In this document: positions 1-5,704 of the stretch, piece by piece
Position numbering within the stretch: the stretch's first letter is position 1
Layout of the letters: the number at the start of each line of letters is the position of its first letter
Translations under genes and position numbers: made by a program
Notes under the pieces: model-generated
What the model saw: only the letters and a program-made list of their open reading frames with translations
Databases searched by the model: none
What the model was told of the DNA's origin: nothing
Origin: Deltaproteobacteria bacterium
Lineage (GTDB): Bacteria; Myxococcota_A; UBA9042; DTJE01
Reading direction: 5' to 3'
Assembly (NCBI GenBank): GCA_013151875.1
Contig: JAADHL010000323.1
Coordinates: 10,221-16,245 of the forward strand
DNA: 6,025 bases

Positions 1-1
1 C

Positions 2-76
2 GGCGCCCTTTTCGCTTGGTATCGGGGGTTTGATCGCCTGCGCCGGGCCGCCGGCGGGGAACTGCCCTCGCCTTGA
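2..76 (+). CDS. Possible C-terminal tail of an upstream gene (partial)
   Basis: One forward frame is open from the left edge to a TGA at 74-76 and would encode about 24 residues ending in RAAGGELPSP. The stretch starts with aliphatic and aromatic residues (GALFAWYRGFDRL) and continues with Arg-rich residues, as seen at the cytoplasmic end of some membrane proteins. This segment is also more GC-rich than the DNA that follows it. Another forward frame stays open from the edge to 338 but has Cys/Ser/Gly-rich, low-quality composition, so I do not take it as coding. The fragment is too short to assign to a family and could be chance. Confidence 0.2.
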   Translation, partial: GALFAWYRGFDRLRRAAGGELPSP

Positions 77-361
77 TCGGACAGGAACTTGCGGTCATGC
101 AGGCGAGAGCATCCAGGCAAGGGATGAGTCGGTCCCGTTGGGGATGATCCGTGTTCAAGCCCTCACCAAGGGCTGCTTCTCGTGCGTGTTGCAGCAAGAA
201 TCGCCCTTGTTCTCTCTTGAAAGCCGGGGCGTCAATCGTTGGTCGGAATCCTCCCGGAAATCAACCCTCGTAGAGTGTCCGCAAATTCAGACTGGATGCG
301 TCCTGATGAAATTCCCTAAACTTTTTTCACAAGCCTGAAACCAGTCCTGAAGGGGGGAGTC
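77..361. other. Intergenic region upstream of the lipoprotein gene
   Basis: This stretch of about 285 bases holds no convincing gene on either strand. It contains one perfect GC-rich hairpin (158-174) and, at its end, a purine-rich ribosome binding site (AAGGGGGGAG, 350-359) for the lipoprotein gene. I searched for sigma-70-like and sigma-54-like promoter pairs. I found isolated elements such as TTGAAA at 217-222 and TAGAGT at 271-276, but no pair with acceptable spacing. The promoter of the lipoprotein gene probably lies here but cannot be placed by eye. Confidence 0.5.
158..174 (+). terminator. Weak candidate terminator hairpin
   Basis: AGCCCT (158-163) and AGGGCT (169-174) are perfect reverse complements separated by a five-base loop, giving a compact GC-rich stem. 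The following bases (GCTTCTCGTG) include only a few T residues, so the U-tract of an intrinsic terminator is poor. It lies about 80 bases after the possible upstream stop codon and could end that transcript. A chance hairpin or an RNA structural element remains possible. Confidence 0.3.
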
Positions 362-2614
362 ATGAAAGCACATGTCGCAACCACGATCCTGATCATCAGC
401 GTCGCATTGGTATCCGTCACTGGTTGTGGAGGAAATGTCCCGGCTGGTGGTGATGCATGGATGGCTGGTGAAGTCGGCGAATGGGAAAACCCCGGCAACG
501 GGCCGGAGGATAAGGGACCAAAGGTCACGACCGGACCCTGGAATCAGCCCGATTTCGATGCGGGTATTCCAACTGGTGCCGGGTCGGTGACAGCCGCTCT
601 TAAAACCGCGTCTACGTGCGATGACATAATCGACCAGTGGAAACTGGCTGCCATCGAGGAAATGACGCAATTGATGCAAGCGGCCTGGTACTCGGCCAAG
701 AACTGGTCCTTTCCCTGTCCGACCGGCCATCCCGATTACGGGTCAGTTTATGATTCCGTTGCCGCCTACGACGCATCCAGCCCTTCGGACCCGGGAGGGG
801 CCACGGAGTACTCCACAACCAACGTTCAGGTGGTAGGCGTTGACGAAGCCGATTACCTGAAGAACGATGGAAAGTGGATTTACATCCTGGCCGACAAGCG
901 TCTCCAGATCCTGGATGTATGGCCGCCCGAACAGGCGCACGTGCTGTCGTCCACGCCCATCGAGGGAAACCCCATTGCCATGTTCGTGGACAAGGACGTA
1001 GCCGTTGTCTATTCGTCGGTGGGCATCTACCAAGGTGGATTCATGTATCAACAGTGCACCTACGGATACGACTGCGAGTTCACCGGGGACGGCAACGATA
1101 CACAGATCACCGTATATGACATCAAGGACCGCTCCAACCCCGTCAAGACCAGGGAGATCCAGATTACGGGTTCGTATCTTACATCCCGGCGCATCAACGA
1201 TTTCGTCTATTCCGTGATCTACTTCCGGGATCCCGTGGTCTTGCCGCCAGGGCTCGTGAAGACTGCCCCCGACAGCGTCGTGTCGGCAATGTCTCACGCC
1301 AGATGTGGCGAACAGTTGGGCTTGCACGGTCCCGATGTCAAAGCCGAGTTCGAAGCCCTGTTCCAGGAGAACGTAGCGAAGATAATGCATGCAGACATGA
1401 TGTCCTGGATACCAAGCGTGAAGGACACCTGGTACATGGAGGGCGGCCCTCACACTCTGAGCAATCCACTGGCCGACTGCGAAGGCTACCTGCTCTCAGG
1501 CACGAATGACGGGATGAGCCTTTTGTCCCTGCTGTCCTTCGACATGACTGCGCAGGAATCAATGGCCGCAACCACCATCCGATCGAAACCTGGCGCCGTG
1601 TACTCTTCAAAGCAGGCCCTGTACCTGGCCATGAGACACCAAAAAAAATACGGCATGGAGTGGTTTGACGGAATGCAGGAAGACCCGGAAGCCACTACCG
1701 TTCACAAGTTTCTGCTGTCGGCCGAACAGCCTGCAACCAAGTACCAGGCCAGTGGCGTTGTGAAGGGAAGGGTGTTGAACCAGTTCTCCATGAGCGAACG
1801 CGACGGACGCCTTCAAATCGCCACCACATCCGGACACCTGCCGGGACCTACGGACAACGCGGTGGCAGTCATGGAACCGGACGGTGACGAACTGAAGGTC
1901 GTCGGCATGCTGAGTGGGCTGGCACCCGGGGAGGACATCCGGTCCGTCCGATTCGGGGGCGACCTGGCCTATATCGTGACTTTCAAGAAAACGGATCCGC
2001 TTTTCGTCATCGACATGAGTGACCCTACGGCTCCTGTGGTCAAAGGCGAATTGAAGATCCCTGGATACTCGACCTACATGCACTTCATGGATTCGACCCA
2101 CTTGCTGACCATCGGATTCGATGCCGATGACACGGGCAGCTTTGCCTGGTTCCAGGGGATCATGCTGCAGGTATTCGACGTGACGGAAATCACTGACCCA
2201 AAGCTTCAGCACAAGGAAATCATCGGGACCAGGGGCACTGCCTCCGAGGCCGCCACGAATCATCTGGCTTTCAACTATTTCAAGCCCAAGGACCTGCTTG
2301 CGATTCCCATGATCGTGTGTGAGGAAAGCAGCGGTGGATCAGATTACGGAGACAAGATGACCTTCAATGGTCTGATGGTCTACAGGGTAACGGTGAACGA
2401 CGGCTTTGAGTACCAGGGCGGGATCCCGCATGCCGTCATGGATCAGTCGGGATACTACGGGCAGGCGTGTGGTCAGTGGTGGTCAGGGTCGACCTCGACC
2501 GTCAAACGTTCAATATTCATGGACGACTATGCCGTGTCCGTGGCAATGGACGTGATCAAGTTCTCGAGTCTTGACAACCTTGAAAACCCCGTTGCATCCG
2601 TTTCGCTTGAATAA
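362..2614 (+). CDS. Secreted beta-propeller domain lipoprotein
   Basis: This is a complete 750-residue protein. Residues 1-22 form a lipoprotein signal peptide: a short basic start (MKAH), a hydrophobic core, and the lipobox VTGC with Cys22 as the lipidation site. Gly23-Gly24 after it, rather than Asp, suggests the outer membrane. A low-complexity Gly/Pro linker runs to about residue 75. The rest matches the secreted beta-propeller family (Pfam Beta_propel type). Hallmarks are GVDEADYLKNDG (159-170) followed by a YILADKRLQILDV blade strand, TTVHKF (445-450), LNQFSMSERDGRLQIATTSG (472-491), repeated FVIDMSDPTAPV-like blade edges (548-559), and NHLAFNYFKPKDLLAIPM (633-650). The C-terminal RSIFMDDYAVSV strand closes the propeller. 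Eight cysteines remain after Cys22 (86, 119, 232, 238, 315, 373, 653, 703), which would allow disulfides outside the cytoplasm. A helical insertion with few propeller features lies at about 296-375. ATG 362 is chosen for its purine-rich RBS and the immediate signal peptide. An A8 run at 1641-1648 does not disturb the frame. The biochemical role is unknown; it is probably a scaffold or ligand-binding surface protein. Confidence 0.9.
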   Translation: MKAHVATTILIISVALVSVTGCGGNVPAGGDAWMAGEVGEWENPGNGPEDKGPKVTTGPWNQPDFDAGIPTGAGSVTAALKTASTCDDIIDQWKLAAIEEMTQLMQAAWYSAKNWSFPCPTGHPDYGSVYDSVAAYDASSPSDPGGATEYSTTNVQVVGVDEADYLKNDGKWIYILADKRLQILDVWPPEQAHVLSSTPIEGNPIAMFVDKDVAVVYSSVGIYQGGFMYQQCTYGYDCEFTGDGNDTQITVYDIKDRSNPVKTREIQITGSYLTSRRINDFVYSVIYFRDPVVLPPGLVKTAPDSVVSAMSHARCGEQLGLHGPDVKAEFEALFQENVAKIMHADMMSWIPSVKDTWYMEGGPHTLSNPLADCEGYLLSGTNDGMSLLSLLSFDMTAQESMAATTIRSKPGAVYSSKQALYLAMRHQKKYGMEWFDGMQEDPEATTVHKFLLSAEQPATKYQASGVVKGRVLNQFSMSERDGRLQIATTSGHLPGPTDNAVAVMEPDGDELKVVGMLSGLAPGEDIRSVRFGGDLAYIVTFKKTDPLFVIDMSDPTAPVVKGELKIPGYSTYMHFMDSTHLLTIGFDADDTGSFAWFQGIMLQVFDVTEITDPKLQHKEIIGTRGTASEAATNHLAFNYFKPKDLLAIPMIVCEESSGGSDYGDKMTFNGLMVYRVTVNDGFEYQGGIPHAVMDQSGYYGQACGQWWSGSTSTVKRSIFMDDYAVSVAMDVIKFSSLDNLENPVASVSLE

Positions 2615-2707
2615 GGGAAACCCCGGCCCGTACCCGATTCCGCACTCGATAACCCCACTACCAAACTTGATTTGGATATGATGGCTCTGCAGGCAGCGTA
2701 AAAATTC

Positions 2708-2736
2708 TTGATCCCGATGACCTGCATGCCTATAAT
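2708..2736 (+). promoter_or_regulatory. Sigma-70-type promoter of tRNA-Lys
   Basis: TTGATC (2708-2713) lies exactly 17 bases before a perfect TATAAT (2731-2736), so this is a near-consensus housekeeping promoter. Transcription should start near 2743-2745, leaving a leader of about 14 bases before the mature tRNA. The bases between the -10 box and the expected start (CCGTCCG, 2737-2743) are GC-rich. In E. coli such a discriminator is typical of stable-RNA promoters under ppGpp/DksA stringent control. Extending that control to this organism is an inference. Confidence 0.85.
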
Positions 2737-2757
2737 CCGTCCGCTCTTTGGCTTGCC

Positions 2758-2833
2758 GGGTCTATAGCTCAATTGGTAGAGCAGCGGACTCTTAATCCGT
2801 TGGTTGAAGGTTCGAGTCCTTCTAGACCCACCA
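2758..2833 (+). tRNA. tRNA-Lys (anticodon CUU)
   Basis: The gene is a complete 76-base cloverleaf with encoded CCA. The acceptor stem pairs GGGTCTA (2758-2764) with TAGACCC (2823-2829), with discriminator A at 2830 and CCA at 2831-2833. The D stem is GCTC/GAGC (2767-2770/2779-2782) with GG in the loop. The anticodon stem GCGGA/TCCGT (2784-2788/2796-2800) encloses the loop CTCTTAA, with anticodon CTT at 2791-2793, which reads AAG. The variable loop is five bases. The T arm GAAGG-TTCGAGT-CCTTC (2806-2822) has the canonical TTCGA. This CUU isoacceptor reads only AAG and would normally accompany a UUU species elsewhere in the genome. No intron, no adjacent tRNA and no repeat of the 3' end that would mark an integration site are visible. 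Confidence 0.97.
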
Positions 2834-2889
2834 GCTTCCCCGATAACCTCAGGACCTAGCGTCACAATCCGATCCTTCGGAAGGCGGGA

Positions 2890-5496
2890 ATGAAAAGGCT
2901 TGGGAAGAAATTCAAGGCGCTGGCGGCGAGGTTCAGGCAGACGCTGTTCCACCGCGGCCGCGCGCCGCTTACCGAGGCCGAGATGGCCGACCTGCGCGCC
3001 GAATTCAGGTCCAGGTACAAAGACTTCATCAAGCTTCTGTCGGCCAACCGACGCAGCCTCGAAACCATGTCCGAGATGGAATCGGCGCTGGAGAGCGGCC
3101 GGGTCTTCGGGATGGTTTTCATACGCAGCCGCATGACCGCCCTGGCCGACAACGTCCGCCTGATGATCGAGAAACTGGACGCCCTGGGACCCGGCAGGCA
3201 CGGCGACCTCTTCGAACGATTCGACGCGATCCAGGAGGAGATCGGACGCACGGTAATGCGCGGCCCCGCCCCCGTGATGAGCGACCTCGTGGTCCACCTG
3301 GACGACGTAGGCAGGGAATCCTCCGACACGGTCGGCGCAAAGATGGCCAACCTGGGCGAGGTGCGCAACGCCCTGGGTCTGGCGACGCCCCCCGGGTTCG
3401 TGATCACAGCCGCCGCGTACCGTGCGTTTTTCGAGCACAACGGGCTGCAAGAGGAAATCGACCGACGATACTTCGTGACCATGCCGCATACGACGGATCA
3501 GTTGTTCGAGATGAGCTCTTCGCTGCGTCGATTGGTAATGGGCGCGGAGGTCCCGCACGACCTGCGCGAGGCAATCCTTGGCGCCTACCGGAAGCTCGAA
3601 TCGGAAACTGCGTCCGGCGTCAGGGTCTCGCTGCGATCCAGCGGCATCGGCGAAGACACGGCCCAGGCGTCGTTCGCGGGCCAGTACCTCAGCAGGCTGA
3701 ACGTCCCCCCCGATGAGATCGTGGATGCTTATAAAGAGGTTGTAGCCAGCAAGTACTCGCCCCAGGCCATGCATTACAGGTTTCAGCGAGGGCTGCGCGA
3801 CGCGGACCTGGCCATGTGCGTCGGCTGCCTGGCAATGGTGGACTGCGCTGGGGGAGGCGTTGCGTACACGGCCAATCCCCTCGATCCTTCCGATATCGAC
3901 GTCCAGATTACGGCGGCCCTGGGCCTGCCCAAGGGGGTCGTCGAGGGCGATGTGCCCGCCGACCTGTACGTGGTCGCTCGGGAGGAACCGCCGCGAGTCA
4001 GGGAAAGGAAGGTCGAACCCAAGCACGTCAGCCATGTCAATAGCCCGCAGGGCGGCGTCGAGCGTCTGGCTACCGATAAAGAAAGGGCCGAACGTCCGGT
4101 CCTGACGGACGGGCAGTCCGTCGAGCTTGCCGTGATCGCGCTGCGCCTGGAGGAGCACTATGGATCGCCGCGCGACGTCGAATGGGCCCTGGACAGGGAC
4201 GGCAGGATCTTGATCCTTCAGTGCAGGCCCCTCAACCGTCTGGACAGCGTGCGCTCCGGGGTCCCCGCCAGAAAGCACGACGGCAGGGCGCTGGTGCGCG
4301 GCGGATCGGCCGCCAGCCCGGGGGTGGCCAGCGGCATCGTGCGATGGGTCCGCAACGACTCCGACGCCAAGGAGTTCCCCCGGGGCTGCGTGCTGGCCCT
4401 TTCGCGCCCCGACCCAGAGAGGGCCGCGCTGCTGGGCAAGGCCGTGGCTGTCCTGGCGCGCGAGGGCACTCTGGAGGGGCACCTCGCCACCGTATCGCGT
4501 GAGTACGGTATTCCGGCCCTGTTCCATCTTGGAGACGCGGTGGACGCCATCGAGGACGGAATGGAGGTCACGGTGGACGCGGACGGACTGTCCGTGTACC
4601 GGGGGCGCGACGAAGCAGCCATGGCCAGGTCAAGACCGCGTTCCAACCTGATGGAGGGCAGCAGGATCTACAAGACCCTGCAGGGGGTGCTGAACCATGT
4701 GGCGCCGCTCACTCTCATCAACCCGGAATCCCCTGATTTCCAGGCGTCCGGATGTCGCAGCATGCACGACATCATCCGGTACTGCCACGAGATGTCCGTA
4801 AAAGAGATGTTCGAATTCGGCAAACGTCATCGATTCCCCGAAAGGGCCGCGAAACAGCTCTTTACCGACGTGCCCATGCACTACTGGGTCATCGACCTGG
4901 ACGATGGCTTCCGTCACGAGGTCAAGGGTCGATACGTCAAGATGAAGGACATCGCGTGCCGCCCCATGCGCGCCCTCACCGCCGGATTTACCGCCGTTCC
5001 CTGGGAAGGCCCTCCGGCAATCAGCGGCAGGGGGTTCGCGTCGATCCTGTTCGAGGCCACGGCCAACCCAGAACTGGGGGTGCACCTGAAGTCACCCGCA
5101 AAGGACAAGACGTATTTCATGATCTCGCGCCATTACGTCAACGTGCAGTCGCGCATGGGCTTTCACTTTACGACCGTGGACGCCTTCGTGGGGGAGGACG
5201 CTGCCGAAAACTACGCCAGTTTTTCGTTTTCAGGCGGCGCCGCCGACCTGGACCGACGGGTAACCCGCACGCGTTTCATAGGGGACATCCTGGAGGAACG
5301 CGGCTACAGGATCAGGGTAAACATGGACAGCCTACGCGCCCGCGTGGAGGGCCTGGAAGAGGAGGCGATGCTCCGCGAACTCAGGGTGCTGGGATACATG
5401 GTCATGCACACGCGGCAGCTGGACATGATAATGGACCAGCCGAAGAGGGTGGCCCGCTACGGGGAAAAGATCCGCAAGGACCTTGCCGACATCTGA
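2890..5496 (+). CDS. PEP synthase/PPDK-like phosphotransferase with divergent C-terminal domain
   Basis: This is a complete 868-residue cytoplasmic protein with no signal peptide. Residues 1-125 are basic at the start and then mainly helical, an extension before the catalytic domains. Residues about 130-450 form the ATP-grasp domain of pyruvate phosphate dikinases. VGAKMANLGE (148-157) carries the nucleotide-binding Lys151, LRSSGIGEDTAQASFAGQY (248-266) matches the RSS...ED...SFAGQ motif, and DVEWALDRDGRILILQCRP (429-447) matches the closing E..LQ.RP motif. Residues about 466-562 are the swivelling phosphohistidine domain: GGSAASPGVASGIV (471-484), then EGHLATVSREYGIPA (529-543) with catalytic His531. 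The family consensus there is T-C/S-H; here it is E-G-H. Residues about 575-868 replace the PEP/pyruvate TIM barrel with a domain I cannot name, containing FEATANP (721-727), YFMISRHYV (742-750), RMGFHFTTVDAFVGE (755-769) and FSFSGGAADLDRR (778-790). I infer transfer of a phosphate from ATP via His531 to a substrate held by this domain. Many deltaproteobacterial proteins annotated as PEP/pyruvate-binding appear to share this layout. GGAAGG (2879-2884) five bases before the ATG supports the start. The gene follows tRNA-Lys by 56 bases and may be co-transcribed with it. Confidence 0.88.
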   Translation: MKRLGKKFKALAARFRQTLFHRGRAPLTEAEMADLRAEFRSRYKDFIKLLSANRRSLETMSEMESALESGRVFGMVFIRSRMTALADNVRLMIEKLDALGPGRHGDLFERFDAIQEEIGRTVMRGPAPVMSDLVVHLDDVGRESSDTVGAKMANLGEVRNALGLATPPGFVITAAAYRAFFEHNGLQEEIDRRYFVTMPHTTDQLFEMSSSLRRLVMGAEVPHDLREAILGAYRKLESETASGVRVSLRSSGIGEDTAQASFAGQYLSRLNVPPDEIVDAYKEVVASKYSPQAMHYRFQRGLRDADLAMCVGCLAMVDCAGGGVAYTANPLDPSDIDVQITAALGLPKGVVEGDVPADLYVVAREEPPRVRERKVEPKHVSHVNSPQGGVERLATDKERAERPVLTDGQSVELAVIALRLEEHYGSPRDVEWALDRDGRILILQCRPLNRLDSVRSGVPARKHDGRALVRGGSAASPGVASGIVRWVRNDSDAKEFPRGCVLALSRPDPERAALLGKAVAVLAREGTLEGHLATVSREYGIPALFHLGDAVDAIEDGMEVTVDADGLSVYRGRDEAAMARSRPRSNLMEGSRIYKTLQGVLNHVAPLTLINPESPDFQASGCRSMHDIIRYCHEMSVKEMFEFGKRHRFPERAAKQLFTDVPMHYWVIDLDDGFRHEVKGRYVKMKDIACRPMRALTAGFTAVPWEGPPAISGRGFASILFEATANPELGVHLKSPAKDKTYFMISRHYVNVQSRMGFHFTTVDAFVGEDAAENYASFSFSGGAADLDRRVTRTRFIGDILEERGYRIRVNMDSLRARVEGLEEEAMLRELRVLGYMVMHTRQLDMIMDQPKRVARYGEKIRKDLADI

Positions 5497-5540
5497 GTCA
5501 GTTAGTCTGTTGCATGTGTGCCCCCGCTCAGGTTGTTCGT

Positions 5541-5563
5541 GCGAGCTGTATTCTCGTTTCTTT
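5541..5563 (+). terminator. Weak candidate terminator after the PEP synthase-like gene
   Basis: GCGAG (5541-5545) can pair with CTCGT (5553-5557), the last pair being a G-U, around a seven-base loop, and is followed by a T-rich stretch (TTTCTTT, roughly 5557-5563). It lies about 45 bases after the stop codon, a sensible place for a terminator. The stem is short and the T-tract is interrupted, so termination may be inefficient or may rely on Rho. Confidence 0.35.
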
Positions 5564-5592
5564 CCAGAAAACATGGCGGGCGATCAGCGTGA

Positions 5593-5646
5593 AAACCGCT
5601 TGCAGCACAGACCGTTGTTTCGGATGGCGCGATTGACAAGCGGTTT
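5593..5646. repeat. 10-bp perfect inverted repeat flanking the -35 region
   Basis: AAACCGCTTG (5593-5602) is the exact reverse complement of CAAGCGGTTT (5637-5646), with 34 bases between the arms. The right arm overlaps the last two bases of the TTGACA -35 box. The core AACCGC occurs a third time in forward orientation at 5677-5682. The arms could be paired protein-binding half-sites, or one of several alternative foldbacks. The function is inferred; the symmetry is read directly from the sequence. Confidence 0.7.
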
Positions 5647-5661
5647 ATTATCTAGTATTCA
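5633..5661 (+). promoter_or_regulatory. Promoter of the ArsR-family gene
   Basis: TTGACA (5633-5638) is a perfect -35 box. At the ideal 17-base spacing lies TATTCA (5656-5661), which keeps four of six consensus bases including the TA of the -10 box. Transcription would begin near 5668, giving a short 5' leader of about 37 bases. The -10 box coincides with the left arm of the palindrome at 5656-5677, so a bound repressor would occlude RNA polymerase. The -10 assignment is less certain than the -35. Confidence 0.65.
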
Positions 5662-5677
5662 ATTTATCGTTTGAATA
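5656..5677. promoter_or_regulatory. Probable ArsR operator (AT-rich palindrome)
   Basis: TATTCAA (5656-5662) and TTGAATA (5671-5677) are exact reverse complements separated by eight AT-rich bases. The palindrome covers the -10 box and the expected transcription start, immediately ahead of an ArsR-family gene. ArsR-type dimers with winged helices commonly bind AT-rich imperfect or perfect palindromes in their own promoters, so autorepression is the natural reading. Which protein binds here is an inference. Confidence 0.6.
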
Positions 5678-5704
5678 ACCGCGCCGTTGTTTGAGGAAAG
5701 CAGG

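Larger units (their letters stand above)
5612..5692. repeat. 9-bp direct repeat CCGTTGTTT in the arsR leader
   Basis: CCGTTGTTT occurs at 5612-5620 and again at 5684-5692, 72 bases apart. Each copy lies just after an AACCGC core: 12 bases after it in the first instance, one base after it in the second. The shared order AACCGC then CCGTTGTTT suggests a diverged local duplication of a control element. One copy lies upstream of the -35 box and the other just before the ribosome binding site. Confidence 0.6.

Noticed and set aside
30..338. A 102-codon forward frame upstream of the lipoprotein gene
   Set aside because: It has no ribosome binding site, Cys/Ser-rich unstructured composition and no recognisable motif, and it crosses the hairpin at 158-174.
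743..1453. A 236-codon minus-strand frame inside the lipoprotein gene
   Set aside because: It is fully antisense to the propeller protein, has His/Val/Gly-rich composition and shows no recognisable domain.
2661..2675. Hairpin CCAAA-CTTGA-TTTGG after the lipoprotein gene, considered as a terminator
   Set aside because: The stem has only five mostly A-T pairs and no T-tract follows. No convincing terminator is visible between 2615 and 2707.
2758..2833. tRNA-Lys as an integration (attachment) site for a mobile element
   Set aside because: There is no duplicate of the tRNA 3' end elsewhere in the window and no integrase gene. The downstream gene is a metabolic-type enzyme.
2527..4527. A 666-codon open frame on the minus strand, antisense to the PEP-synthase-like gene and crossing the tRNA
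   Set aside because: It lies antisense to strong domain matches, the tRNA and the end of the lipoprotein gene. It contains the peptide RTRTFNQRIKSPLLYQLSY, which is simply the translated complement of the tRNA. Its length reflects the scarcity of antisense stops in GC-rich coding DNA.
5493..5531. CTGAG (5493-5497) and CTCAG (5527-5531) as a terminator stem
   Set aside because: The arms are only five bases long and 29 bases apart, and no T-tract follows.
4752..5636. A 294-codon plus-strand frame overlapping the end of the PEP-synthase-like gene
   Set aside because: It is a shifted-frame shadow with Arg/Gly/His-rich, low-complexity composition. The in-frame family motifs of the larger gene continue through the whole region to 5496.
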